From Pseudomonas oryzihabitans NBRC 102199 (GTDB lineage Bacteria; Pseudomonadota; Gammaproteobacteria; Pseudomonadales; Pseudomonadaceae), in the NCBI RefSeq assembly GCF_000730625.1, contig NZ_BBIT01000001.1, forward strand, positions 1 through 64,000: 64,000 nucleotides of DNA, given 5' to 3'. Of the stretch, positions 50,816-59,639 are shown piece after piece. How positions within the stretch are numbered: the first letter of the stretch is position 1; each line of letters begins with the position of its first letter. Under the pieces are notes generated by a model. That model saw only the letters and a program-made list of their open reading frames with translations, had not been told where the DNA came from and did no database searches. The translations under genes and the position numbers were made by a program.

Positions 50816-51643
50816 GTGTCAGCAGTCAACGCGGATTTTGTGCTTTTTCGTGATTTCCTCGAGAAATCCAGCGGGATCCTGCTCGGTGACAACAAGCAGT
50901 ACCTCGTCTCCAGTCGGCTCAACAAGCTGATGGAGACCGAAGGGATCAAGACGTTGTCGGAGTTGGTGCAGCGCATCCAGATGCAGCCCCGTGGCGGGTT
51001 GCGGGAAAAGGTCATCGATGCGATGACGACCAACGAAACCCTGTGGTTTCGCGACACCTATCCCTTCGAGGTGCTCAAGAACCGCCTCTTGCCGGAGTTG
51101 ACCAAGAACACCTTCGGCCAGCGCCTGCGGGTCTGGTCGGCGGCCTGCTCCTCGGGTCAGGAACCCTATTCGCTGTCCATGACCATGGACGAATTCGAGC
51201 GCAGTGCGGCAGGGCAGGGGCGTGGCGGCATGCAGATCGTGGCGACCGACCTGTCCGGTGCCATTCTCACCGCGGCCAAGTCCGGCGAATACGATTCGCT
51301 GGCGATCGGTCGGGGGCTGTCCCCGGAGCGCCTGCAGCGCTACTTCGACGTGCAGCAGCCGGGGCGCTGGGCGGTCAAGCCGGCGATTCGCAGCCGCATC
51401 GAATTCCGTGCGCTGAATCTGCTGGACAGCTATGCCAGCCTCGGCAAGTTCGACATGGTGTTCTGCCGCAACGTGCTGATCTACTTCTCCGCCGAGGTGA
51501 AGAAGGACATCCTCACGCGCATCCACGGCACCCTCAAGCCGGGCGGCTATCTGTTCCTGGGCGCCTCCGAGGCCCTCAATGGCCTGCCGGATCTCTATCA
51601 GATGGTGCAGTGCAATCCGGGCATCATCTACAAGGCCAAGTAG
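50816..51643 (+). CDS. cheR: Chemotaxis methyltransferase CheR
   Basis: 275 residues. It methylates glutamates on chemoreceptors using SAM. N-terminal helical domain, then VWSAACSSGQEPYSLSM (SAM loop), DLSGAILTAAKSGEY and FDMVFCRNVLIYF. GTG 50816, with GGAG about 6-7 nt upstream, gives the usual length; GTG 50774 would add 14 residues without support. Confidence 0.95.
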   Translation: MSAVNADFVLFRDFLEKSSGILLGDNKQYLVSSRLNKLMETEGIKTLSELVQRIQMQPRGGLREKVIDAMTTNETLWFRDTYPFEVLKNRLLPELTKNTFGQRLRVWSAACSSGQEPYSLSMTMDEFERSAAGQGRGGMQIVATDLSGAILTAAKSGEYDSLAIGRGLSPERLQRYFDVQQPGRWAVKPAIRSRIEFRALNLLDSYASLGKFDMVFCRNVLIYFSAEVKKDILTRIHGTLKPGGYLFLGASEALNGLPDLYQMVQCNPGIIYKAK

Positions 51644-51662
51644 GCCGGTCGATGGACACCCC

Positions 51663-51692
51663 AAGGGCAGACCCAGGTCTGCCCTTTCTTTT
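51663..51692 (+). terminator. Intrinsic terminator of cheVR
   Basis: AAGGGCAGAC/GTCTGCCCTT arms (51663-51672 and 51677-51686) with loop CCAG, followed by TCTTTT. Located 20 bp past the cheR stop. Confidence 0.9.
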
Positions 51693-51784
51693 GCGCCAAA
51701 GTTTTGCCGCCCCGGCCTCGGGGCCCGGCAAGGACGGCGGAAAAACCTTGCCGCTTGCCGTCGTTCTGACTGCCACCTTGCGCT

Positions 51785-51796
51785 AAGCCCTTGATT
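51785..51796 (+). promoter_or_regulatory. 12-mer AAGCCCTTGATT upstream of the flgB promoter
   Basis: Exactly the same 12 bases occur at 54897-54908 before the flgF promoter, 18 and 19 bp from the respective -24 element. A shared activator site is possible; see findings. Confidence 0.45.
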
Positions 51797-51814
51797 TAGA
51801 TGGATGCTGGAGAC

Positions 51815-51829
51815 TGGCACGGGCCTTGC
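51815..51829 (+). promoter_or_regulatory. Sigma-54 promoter of flgBCDE
   Basis: TGGCAC-GGGCC-TTGC is a perfect match to the RpoN consensus, 37 bp before flgB. RpoN-dependent flgB operons, activated by FleR, are known in Pseudomonas. Confidence 0.93.
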
Positions 51830-51865
51830 TAAATCGCTTGCAAGCCACGTCAAAGGTCTCTCGAC

Positions 51866-52288
51866 ATGAGCATCAGTTTCGACAAAGCACTCGGGTTGCA
51901 CGAGCAGGCGCTGAACTTCCGTTCGCAGCGTGCCGAGGTGTTGGGCAACAACATCGCCAATGCCGACACCCCGGGCTACAAGGCACGGGATCTGGATTTC
52001 AGCGCCGTGATGGCGGAGCAGGCGGCCAAGAGCGCACCAGGGGCTTCCGGCCACTATCAGCTGGAAACCACCAACAGCCGCCATATCGCTGCCGAAGGCT
52101 TCGACATGAGCATGGGCGACTCGGCGTTGAAATATCGCATCCCCACTCAGCCCTCGGTGGACCAGAACACCGTGGATGCGCAGGTCGAGCAGGCCAACTA
52201 CGCGGAGAACGCGATGAATTTCCAGGCCAGTTTCACCCTGCTCAATAGCAAGTTCAAGGGGCTGATGTCGGCCCTGCGCGGAGAATAG
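51866..52288 (+). CDS. flgB: Flagellar proximal rod protein FlgB
   Basis: 140 residues. The rod/hook N-terminal signature LGNNIANADTPGYKARDLDF is clear. FlgB is the first rod protein placed on the MS ring. Start MSISFDKALGLHEQALNFR. flgC begins 2 bp after its stop. Confidence 0.97.
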   Translation: MSISFDKALGLHEQALNFRSQRAEVLGNNIANADTPGYKARDLDFSAVMAEQAAKSAPGASGHYQLETTNSRHIAAEGFDMSMGDSALKYRIPTQPSVDQNTVDAQVEQANYAENAMNFQASFTLLNSKFKGLMSALRGE

Positions 52289-52290
52289 CC

Positions 52291-52728
52291 ATGTCCCTGA
52301 GTTCGCTGTTCAACATCGCCGGCAGCGGGATGAGCGCCCAGAACGTTCGCCTCAATACCGTGGCCAGCAACATGGCCAACGCCGATTCCGTGTCTTCCAG
52401 CGTCGACCAGACCTACAAGGCGCGGCATCCGGTGTTCGCCGCCCAGCTCAACGACGCCCAGGGTGGCGCCTCGCTGTTCGACGACCAGGGCCAGGCCGGG
52501 GTCGGGGTGGAGGTCAAGGGCATCGTCGAGGACCAGAGCGAGGTGCAGAAGCGCTATGAGCCCAACCACCCGATGGCGGACAAGGACGGCTACGTCTACT
52601 ACCCCAACGTGAACGTGGTGGAAGAGATGGCCGACATGATTTCGGCCAGTCGCGCCTTCCAGACCAATGCGGAAATGATGAATACCGCCAAACAGATGAT
52701 GCAGAAGGTACTGACCCTCGGTCAGTAA
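52291..52728 (+). CDS. flgC: Flagellar proximal rod protein FlgC
   Basis: 145 residues. N-terminus LFNIAGSGMSAQNVRLNTVA followed by SNMANADSVS; C-terminus PNVNVVEEMADMISASRAFQ. Proximal rod subunit exported by the flagellar type III apparatus. Confidence 0.97.
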   Translation: MSLSSLFNIAGSGMSAQNVRLNTVASNMANADSVSSSVDQTYKARHPVFAAQLNDAQGGASLFDDQGQAGVGVEVKGIVEDQSEVQKRYEPNHPMADKDGYVYYPNVNVVEEMADMISASRAFQTNAEMMNTAKQMMQKVLTLGQ

Positions 52729-52740
52729 GGAACCGGCGCC

Positions 52741-53451
52741 ATGGCCATAAGCACGACCAATTCCACCGCTCAATCGGTGCTCGACAAGTACTCCGTCAAC
52801 AAGACGAGTGCCACGGGTGACAGCAGCGGTAGCGAGACCAAGAAGAGCAGCCAGCTCGGCAAGGACGAATTCCTCAAGCTGATGGTCGCCCAGATGAACA
52901 ACCAGAATCCGCTGGAGCCCCAGGGCAACGGCGAATTCATCGCGCAGCTGGCGCAGTTCAGTACCGTCGAGGGCATCACCAACCTCAACACCAGCGTCAG
53001 CTCGATCCTCTCCGGCAGTCAGTCTTCCCAGGCGCTGCAGGCGTCCACCCTGGTGGGCCGCAAGGTGATCGTCGATACCGACAAGGTCAAGGTGGATACC
53101 AGTGCGGATTTCAAGGGTGCGCTCAACCTGACCGCGTCCAGCCCGAACGTCTGGGTCAACGTCTACAACGACGCGGGCAATCAGGTGAATCGGCTGAATC
53201 TGGGGCAGCAGTCCAGCGGCCTGGTGAACTTCACCTGGGACGGTACCGACGCCAACGGCAAGAAGCTCGATGCCGGCACCTATCGCTTCGAGGCCCAGGC
53301 GAACGTGAACGACACCACCACGGCCATGAAGACCAGTCTGCCGGCCAACGTCGACAGCGTCACGCTGGGGCAGAACGGCGGCGAAATGACACTCAACCTT
53401 GCCGGCGTCGGCAGCATCGGCATCTCCAAAGTCCAGGCGGTCGGCCAGTAA
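52741..53451 (+). CDS. flgD: Hook-capping scaffold protein FlgD
   Basis: 236 residues. The N-terminal region QLGKDEFLKLMVAQMNNQNP is the FlgD signature; FlgD-Ig and Tudor-like domains follow. FlgD caps the growing hook and is shed. ATG 52741. Confidence 0.96.
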   Translation: MAISTTNSTAQSVLDKYSVNKTSATGDSSGSETKKSSQLGKDEFLKLMVAQMNNQNPLEPQGNGEFIAQLAQFSTVEGITNLNTSVSSILSGSQSSQALQASTLVGRKVIVDTDKVKVDTSADFKGALNLTASSPNVWVNVYNDAGNQVNRLNLGQQSSGLVNFTWDGTDANGKKLDAGTYRFEAQANVNDTTTAMKTSLPANVDSVTLGQNGGEMTLNLAGVGSIGISKVQAVGQ

Positions 53452-53477
53452 GGCGCGGCACACGAGAGGAATCCAGC

Positions 53478-54827
53478 ATGTCTTTCAATATCGGTTTGAG
53501 CGGCATCAAGGCCGCGTCCAGTGACCTCAACATCACTGGCAACAACATCGCCAACGCCAGCACCGTCGGCTTCAAGCAATCGCGCGCGGAGTTCCAGGAT
53601 CTCTATGCCGCCTCGGTACTGGGCACCGGCAAGAATGCCCAGGGCAGCGGCGTGCTGCTCGGCAACGTCGGCCAGCTGTTCAACCAGGGCACCATCGATT
53701 CCACGCAGAACGCGCTGGACATGGGCATCAACGGCAACGGCTTCTTCGTCACCAGCAACAATGGGGCTATCCAGTACACCCGTGCCGGTTACTTCGGGAC
53801 CGACAAGCAAGGCTTCATCGTCGATAACAACGGCTATAGGCTGCAGGGCTATACCACCAACGACCAGGGCCTGCTGCAGCCGGGCGTGCGCAGCGACCTG
53901 CGCATCGAGACCGCCAGCCAGGCGCCCAAGGCGTCCAGCTCGATCAAGCAGACGGTCAATCTGAATTCGACCCAGACGACGCCGACCACTACCCCGTTCA
54001 ATCCGTCCGATCCGACCAGCTACAACTCCTCGACCTCGGTGAACATCTACGACAGCCAGGGCAACGCCCACGTCCTGTCGCAGTATTTCGTCAAGGGCGC
54101 GAACAACTCCTGGACCATGAACGTGCTGATCGACGGCCGCAATCCGGGCGACCCCACCAAGGAGGATGCGACCACAAAGGTCGCCACCCCCTATACCGTG
54201 ACTCTGCCGTTCACCAGCAGTGGTGCGCTCGACGGTGCCAATGTGGCCTCGACCGATCTCAAGCAGGTCAATAACGCCACCACCAACACCTTCGAGGGCG
54301 TGCTCAAGCTGGACAACTGGGTACCGGCCATTTCCAACGGCGGCACCCCGGCGACCTGGTCCTCCAACGGCGCCGTGGCCAATCCGGCTGGCATCACCCT
54401 GGACATGCGTGGCTCGACCCAGTACAGCAGCGCCTTTGCCGTGACCAGCGTCAACCAGGACGGCTACACCACCGGCCAGCTGTCGGGCCTCGAGATCGAT
54501 GACACTGGCCAGATCTTCGCGCGCTATACCAATGGTCAGTCCAAGGTGCAGGGCCAGGTCGTGCTGGCGAACTTCGCCAACGTCCAGGGCCTTACGCCCA
54601 TGGGCAAGACCTCCTGGACCGAATCTTCCGAATCGGGCCAGCCGGTGGTGGGCACCCCGCGGGCCGGCACCCTGGGGGCCCTGCAATCCGGTGCGCTGGA
54701 GGCCTCCAACGTGGACATCTCCACGCAACTGGTCAACATGATCGTGGCGCAGCGCAACTACCAGGCGAACGCCAAGACGATCGAGACCGAAAACGCCATC
54801 ACCCAGACCATCATCAACCTGCGTTGA
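53478..54827 (+). CDS. flgE: Flagellar hook protein FlgE
   Basis: 449 residues. N-terminal SFNIGLSGIKAASSDLNITG and NNIANASTVGFKQSRAEFQD; C-terminal QLVNMIVAQRNYQANAKTIE. The variable middle domain is threonine/serine rich, as in other pseudomonads. Hook subunit. Last gene of the flgBCDE operon; a terminator follows. Confidence 0.97.
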   Translation: MSFNIGLSGIKAASSDLNITGNNIANASTVGFKQSRAEFQDLYAASVLGTGKNAQGSGVLLGNVGQLFNQGTIDSTQNALDMGINGNGFFVTSNNGAIQYTRAGYFGTDKQGFIVDNNGYRLQGYTTNDQGLLQPGVRSDLRIETASQAPKASSSIKQTVNLNSTQTTPTTTPFNPSDPTSYNSSTSVNIYDSQGNAHVLSQYFVKGANNSWTMNVLIDGRNPGDPTKEDATTKVATPYTVTLPFTSSGALDGANVASTDLKQVNNATTNTFEGVLKLDNWVPAISNGGTPATWSSNGAVANPAGITLDMRGSTQYSSAFAVTSVNQDGYTTGQLSGLEIDDTGQIFARYTNGQSKVQGQVVLANFANVQGLTPMGKTSWTESSESGQPVVGTPRAGTLGALQSGALEASNVDISTQLVNMIVAQRNYQANAKTIETENAITQTIINLR

Positions 54828-54863
54828 TGTCGTTTCTCTGACGGCTTGCCGCTCAGACGTCAG

Positions 54864-54889
54864 GAAAAGCCTCCCTCGGGAGGCTTTTC
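54864..54889 (+). terminator. Terminator between flgE and flgF
   Basis: GAAAAGCCTCCC/GGGAGGCTTTTC (54864-54875 and 54878-54889) with a minimal TC centre, followed by TGTTTTC. Symmetrical with T and A tails on both sides. Separates the flgBCDE and flgF-L units. Confidence 0.88.
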
Positions 54890-54896
54890 TGTTTTC

Positions 54897-54908
54897 AAGC
54901 CCTTGATT
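54897..54908 (+). promoter_or_regulatory. 12-mer AAGCCCTTGATT upstream of the flgF promoter
   Basis: Identical to 51785-51796. It lies directly after the flgE terminator and 19 bp before TGGAAC. Confidence 0.45.
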
Positions 54909-54927
54909 CAGCAGGTTTTTCGTTTTC

Positions 54928-54942
54928 TGGAACGGGCCTTGC
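54928..54942 (+). promoter_or_regulatory. Sigma-54 promoter of flgFGHIJKL
   Basis: TGGAAC-GGGCC-TTGC matches the RpoN consensus with one change (C to A). The spacer and -12 are identical to the flgB promoter. It lies 54 bp before flgF. Confidence 0.88.
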
Positions 54943-54996
54943 TAAAGAACCTCCGAACGCAAGCTTGGCGGCAATCGGCCGCCGTTGGAGGATCAG

Positions 54997-55740
54997 ATGG
55001 ACAAGCTGCTGTACGTCGCCATGACCGGCGCCAGCCAAAACGAGATGGCCCAGCGCGCCCATGCCAACAACCTGGCCAACGTCTCGACCTCGGGATTCCG
55101 CAAGGATCTCGAGCAGGCGCGCTCGATGCAGGTGTTCGGCGAGACCATGCCGTCGCGCGTCTATTCCATGAGCGAACGGCCGGCGACGGACTTCACGCCC
55201 GGCGCGCTGCAGGAAACCGGGCGTGATCTGGACGTGGCCATCCAGGGGGCGGGTTTCGTCGCGGTCCAGGATCCCTCCGGCAAGGAGGCCTATGTGCGTA
55301 CTTCCAGCCTGCAGATCGACCCCCTCGGCATGCTGCGGACCGGCAGTGGTATGCCGGTGCTCGGCAATGGCGGACCCATCGCCGTGCCGCCCGCTTCCAA
55401 GGTGGAAATCGGTCAGGACGGCAGCATCACCATTCGCGGCTCCGGCCAGGCGGCCAATGCCCTGGCCCAGGTCGATCGCATCAAGCTGGTCAATCCCGAC
55501 ACCAAGCAGATGGAAAAGGGGCTCGACGGCCTGCTGCACATGAAGCAGGGCCAGGCGGCGCCGCCCATGGATGCCAATGTGTCCCTGGTGTCCGGCTTCG
55601 TCGAGTCGAGCAACGTCAATGCGGCGGAGGAGATGACCTCGATCCTGTCGCTGTCCCGTCAATTCGAGCTGCAGGTGAAGATGATGCGCAGCGCCGAAGA
55701 CAACGACGCGGCGCTGGCAAAGGTTTTGCAATTCTCCTGA
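54997..55740 (+). CDS. flgF: Flagellar proximal rod protein FlgF
   Basis: 247 residues. MDKLLYVAMTGASQNEMAQR and ANNLANVSTSGFRKDLEQAR; C-terminal VNAAEEMTSILSLSRQFELQ. ATG 54997 has GGAGGATCAG directly upstream; the TTG at 54985 has no ribosome site. First gene of the second RpoN operon. Confidence 0.96.
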   Translation: MDKLLYVAMTGASQNEMAQRAHANNLANVSTSGFRKDLEQARSMQVFGETMPSRVYSMSERPATDFTPGALQETGRDLDVAIQGAGFVAVQDPSGKEAYVRTSSLQIDPLGMLRTGSGMPVLGNGGPIAVPPASKVEIGQDGSITIRGSGQAANALAQVDRIKLVNPDTKQMEKGLDGLLHMKQGQAAPPMDANVSLVSGFVESSNVNAAEEMTSILSLSRQFELQVKMMRSAEDNDAALAKVLQFS

Positions 55741-55786
55741 TAACGGCTAGCGCCGACGTAAAACCGGCACTTCGAGGAATACCATC

Positions 55787-56572
55787 ATGATGTCGTCACT
55801 GTGGGTCGCCAAGACCGGTCTGTCCGCCCAGGACATGAACCTCACCACCATCTCCAACAACCTGGCCAACGTGTCCACCACGGGCTTCAAGCGCGACCGC
55901 GCCGAATTCCAGGACCTGCTGTACCAGATCCGGCGTCAGCCGGGTGCCCAGTCCACCCAGGACAATCAGCTGCCCTCCGGCCTGCAGCTGGGTACCGGTG
56001 TGCGCATCGTCGGCACCCAGAAGAACTTCACCGAGGGTTCGCTGCAGACCACCGACCAGCCGCTGGACATGGCCATCAACGGCGACGGCTTCTTCCAGGT
56101 GACCATGCCCGACGGGACCATCAACTACACCCGTGACGGCACCTTCCACCTGAATGCCGATGGCCAGCTCGTCACCGCCAACGGCTTCGCCCTGCAGCCC
56201 GCCATCGTGCTGCCGGCCGATACCAAGACCTTTACCGTCGGCGAAGACGGTACCGTGTCGGTCACCACCGCCGGCCAGGCCGCGCCCCAGGTCATCGGCA
56301 ACCTGCAGATCGCCCAGTTCGTCAACCCGGGCGGTCTCCAGGCCGTGGGCCAGAACCTGTTCAGCGAGACCGCCTCCAGCGGCGCGCCCCAGGTTGGCAC
56401 CCCGGGTCTGAACGGCCTCGGCACCGTGCTGCAGAGCACCCTGGAAAACTCCAACGTGAGCACGGTGGAGGAGCTGGTGAACATGATCACCACCCAGCGC
56501 GCCTACGAGATGAATTCCAAGGTCATCAAAGCGGCCGACGACATGCTCGGCTTCGTCAGTCAACAGCTCTAA
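55787..56572 (+). CDS. flgG: Flagellar distal rod protein FlgG
   Basis: 261 residues. LWVAKTGLSAQDMNLTTISN then NNLANVSTTGFKRDRAEFQD; C-terminus EELVNMITTQRAYEMNSKVI. Distal rod subunit inside the P and L rings. Start MMSS; a second ATG is 3 bp later. Confidence 0.97.
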   Translation: MMSSLWVAKTGLSAQDMNLTTISNNLANVSTTGFKRDRAEFQDLLYQIRRQPGAQSTQDNQLPSGLQLGTGVRIVGTQKNFTEGSLQTTDQPLDMAINGDGFFQVTMPDGTINYTRDGTFHLNADGQLVTANGFALQPAIVLPADTKTFTVGEDGTVSVTTAGQAAPQVIGNLQIAQFVNPGGLQAVGQNLFSETASSGAPQVGTPGLNGLGTVLQSTLENSNVSTVEELVNMITTQRAYEMNSKVIKAADDMLGFVSQQL

Positions 56573-56593
56573 TCCCCTGTGAGGACGCGCTCC

Positions 56594-57289
56594 ATGAAAC
56601 CTCTGTTCGCCGTCGCCCCGCTCCTGGGAGCGCTCGTACTCGCAGGATGCGTAGCCCCGGCCGCCAAGCCGGACGATCCCTATTACGCTCCGGTGTTGCC
56701 GCGCACGCCGGTGCCGGCGGCGCAGAACAACGGCGCCATCTTCCAGTCGGGGTTCGAACAGAATCTCTATACCGACCGCAAGGCCTTCCGCGTGGGCGAC
56801 ATCATCACCGTCACCCTGCAGGAGAAGACCCAGGCCAGCAAGAACGCCAGTTCCGACGTCGCCAAGAACAGCAAGGCGACCCTCGGGCTGACCTCGCTGT
56901 TCGGGGCCAAGCCGAAGATCCCCAATCCCCTGGCCGACGGCGACCTGAGCCTGGACGCCGGCTTCTCCGGCAATCGCTCCAACACCGGCAAGTCCACGGC
57001 GGCCCAGGGCAACAGCCTGTCCGGTTCGCTGACCGTGACCATCGCCGAGGTACTGCCCAACGGCATCCTGGTGGTCCGCGGCGAGAAGTGGCTGACGCTC
57101 AACACCGGCAACGAACTCATGCGCATCCAGGGCATGGTCCGCGCCGATGACATCGCCACCGACAACACCGTGTCGTCCACCCGCGTGGCCGATGCGCGGA
57201 TCACCTATTCGGGCACCGGCGCCTTCGCCGATGCCAGTCAGCCGGGCTGGCTGAGCCAGTTCTTCGGCAGCCCGCTGATGCCCTTCTGA
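56594..57289 (+). CDS. flgH: Flagellar L-ring lipoprotein FlgH
   Basis: 231 residues. Lipobox VLAGC after a short signal peptide; then SLYTD-type motif [20 protein letters not shown] and [20 protein letters not shown]. Outer-membrane bushing around the rod. ATG 56594 with GAGGACG upstream; the GTG at 56579 is less likely. Confidence 0.97.
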   Translation: MKPLFAVAPLLGALVLAGCVAPAAKPDDPYYAPVLPRTPVPAAQNNGAIFQSGFEQNLYTDRKAFRVGDIITVTLQEKTQASKNASSDVAKNSKATLGLTSLFGAKPKIPNPLADGDLSLDAGFSGNRSNTGKSTAAQGNSLSGSLTVTIAEVLPNGILVVRGEKWLTLNTGNELMRIQGMVRADDIATDNTVSSTRVADARITYSGTGAFADASQPGWLSQFFGSPLMPF

Positions 57290-57300
57290 GGATGAGCGCC

Positions 57301-58401
57301 ATGTTCAAGACCCTCATCGCCGCTGCCGCCCTGGCCCTGGTCATGCCCCTGGCCCAGGCGGATCGGCTGAAGGACATCGCCAGCATCCAGGGCGTGCGGA
57401 CCAACCAGCTGATCGGCTACGGCCTGGTGGTGGGTCTGCCCGGGACCGGCGACCAGACCACCCAGACGCCCTTTACCGTGCAGACCTTCAACAACATGCT
57501 GGCCCAGTTCGGCATCAAGGTGCCGCCGGGTACCACCGCGCAGCTGAAGAACGTCGCCGCGGTGTCCATCCATGCCGATCTGCCGGCCTTCGCCAAGCCC
57601 GGCCAGACCATCGACATCACGGTGTCCTCCATCGGCAACTCCAAGAGCCTGAGAGGCGGCAGCCTGCTGCTCTCGCCGCTCAAGGGGATCGATGGCCAGA
57701 TCTACGCCATCGCCCAGGGCAACCTGGTGGTGGGTGGTTTTGACGCCGAAGGTCGCGATGGCTCGAAGATCACCGTCAACGTTCCGTCGTCCGGCCGCAT
57801 TCCCAATGGCGCCACCGTCGAGCGGCCGGTGCCGAGCGGCTTCGACCAGGGCAACAGCATCACGCTGGACCTCAATCGCAGCGACTTCACCACCGCCAAG
57901 CGCATCGTCGACAAGATCAACGAGACACTTGGCGCGGGTGTTGCATCCGCTGTTGATGCCGGATCGATTCGCGTCACGGCGCCGGTGGATCCCAGCCAGC
58001 GCGTCGACTACATCTCGATCCTGGAGAACATGGAAGTGGATCCGGGACAGGCGGTGGCCAAGGTCATCGTCAACTCCCGTACCGGGACCATCGTCATCGG
58101 CCAGAACGTCAAGGTCTCGCCGGCGGCGGTGACCCAGGGCAGCCTGACCGTGACCATCAGCGAGGACCCCCAGGTGAGCCAGCCCAATCCCTTGTCGGGT
58201 GGGCAGACGGTGGTGACTCCCCAGTCGACCGTCAAGGCCAAGCAGGAGGCCAAGCCGATGTTCAAGTTCGGTCCGGGTACCACTTTGGACGAGATCGTGA
58301 GAGCGGTGAATCAGGTGGGCGCTGCGCCCAGCGACCTGGTCGCCATTCTCGAAGCGTTGAAACAGGCCGGCGCCTTGCAGGCCGATCTGATCGTTATCTA
58401 A
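57301..58401 (+). CDS. flgI: Flagellar P-ring protein FlgI
   Basis: 366 residues. Signal peptide [20 protein letters not shown]; then [20 protein letters not shown] and [13 protein letters not shown]. Forms the periplasmic P-ring with FlgA help. ATG 57301 is chosen because the signal peptide begins there and GAGG lies 9 nt upstream; ATG 57292 would add three residues. Confidence 0.96.
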   Translation: MFKTLIAAAALALVMPLAQADRLKDIASIQGVRTNQLIGYGLVVGLPGTGDQTTQTPFTVQTFNNMLAQFGIKVPPGTTAQLKNVAAVSIHADLPAFAKPGQTIDITVSSIGNSKSLRGGSLLLSPLKGIDGQIYAIAQGNLVVGGFDAEGRDGSKITVNVPSSGRIPNGATVERPVPSGFDQGNSITLDLNRSDFTTAKRIVDKINETLGAGVASAVDAGSIRVTAPVDPSQRVDYISILENMEVDPGQAVAKVIVNSRTGTIVIGQNVKVSPAAVTQGSLTVTISEDPQVSQPNPLSGGQTVVTPQSTVKAKQEAKPMFKFGPGTTLDEIVRAVNQVGAAPSDLVAILEALKQAGALQADLIVI

Positions 58402-58413
58402 GGAGAACGGGCG

Positions 58414-59631
58414 ATGGAATCTCGTCTGGGTGGCAACTACGGCAACGTCAAGGATTCGGGGGCCTTCACCGACCTGAATCGGTTGGCCCAGATGAAGGGT
58501 AAGGACCGCGACAGCTCGGAAAACGTCAAGAAGGTCGCCGGCGAATTCGAGTCGCTGTTCCTGAGCCAGATGCTCAAGTCCATGCGCAGCGCCAATCAGG
58601 CGCTGGCGGACAAGGACAGCCCCTTTTCCAGCGAGACCACCAAGCAGTACCAGGACATGTACGACCAGCAGCTGGCCGTCTCCCTGTCCCGGGATGGCGG
58701 CGGTATCGGCCTGGCCAACGTGCTGGAACGTCAGCTGAGCAAGACCGCCCAGCCGTCGAGCCGCCCCAATCCCTTCGCCCAGGTTGGCCAGGCTGCGCCC
58801 ACCGAAGGCCAGCTGGCCGCCGGTCGCAACGCCAAGCTCAACGACGTGGCGAGCCACGGCCTCAAGCCGGCCACTACCGTAGCGTCCGGGCGTGACGATT
58901 CCAGCGCGCTGAATTCCCGACGGCTGGCGCTGCCCGGGCGTCTGGCCGAGCGTACCGCCGCCAATATTTCCGGGGCGGCCGAGCAGGGCGCCACCCTCAA
59001 GCAGAGCTTCCAGGACGTCGCGGCCGCCCAGAGCGCCTGGCGCCAGCAGGCCACGCAACCCGGCAGCAAGCCGGCCGCCGCGACCGAGGCCGTCGCCAGC
59101 GTGGACGGCGCCGCTGCCACCGGCAAGACCCGTTTCCGCACCCGTCAGGAATTCGTCGACACCATGATGCCCATGGCCGAAGCCGCGGCGAAGCGTCTGG
59201 GCGTGGATCCCAAGTACCTGGTCGCCCAGGCGGCGCTGGAAACCGGCTGGGGCAAGCACATGGTCAAGCAGGCCGATGGCAGCAACAGCAACAACCTGTT
59301 CGGCATCAAATCCCACGGCTGGGACGGCGGCAGCGCCCCCGCGGTGACCCAGGAATTCGTCAATGGCAAGGCCGTGACCGAGACCGCCAAGTTCCGCACC
59401 TACGATTCCTTCGCGGACAGCTTCCACGACTACGTGAACTTCCTGCAGAGCAACGACCGCTATGACAAGGCGCTGTCCACCAACGGCAACTCCGAGCGCT
59501 TCATGCAGGGCCTGCAGCAGGCCGGCTACGCCACCGATCCGCACTACGCACGCAAGGTGATCCAGATCGCTCGCAACATGAACACCTATCAGACGGTCGC
59601 CTCCCTGGGCACCAGTCCGTCCCGCGGTTGA
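58414..59631 (+). CDS. flgJ: Flagellar rod-cap/muramidase FlgJ
   Basis: 405 residues. The N-terminal rod-binding region (about 30-120: KKVAGEFESLFLSQMLKSMR) and the C-terminal glucosaminidase domain (about 240-400: LVAQAALETGWGKHM, SNNLFGIKSHGWDGG). A linker rich in Ala and Gln joins them. FlgJ caps the rod and cuts peptidoglycan to let it pass. GGAGA precedes ATG 58414. Confidence 0.96.
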   Translation: MESRLGGNYGNVKDSGAFTDLNRLAQMKGKDRDSSENVKKVAGEFESLFLSQMLKSMRSANQALADKDSPFSSETTKQYQDMYDQQLAVSLSRDGGGIGLANVLERQLSKTAQPSSRPNPFAQVGQAAPTEGQLAAGRNAKLNDVASHGLKPATTVASGRDDSSALNSRRLALPGRLAERTAANISGAAEQGATLKQSFQDVAAAQSAWRQQATQPGSKPAAATEAVASVDGAAATGKTRFRTRQEFVDTMMPMAEAAAKRLGVDPKYLVAQAALETGWGKHMVKQADGSNSNNLFGIKSHGWDGGSAPAVTQEFVNGKAVTETAKFRTYDSFADSFHDYVNFLQSNDRYDKALSTNGNSERFMQGLQQAGYATDPHYARKVIQIARNMNTYQTVASLGTSPSRG

Positions 59632-59639
59632 GGTGAGCC

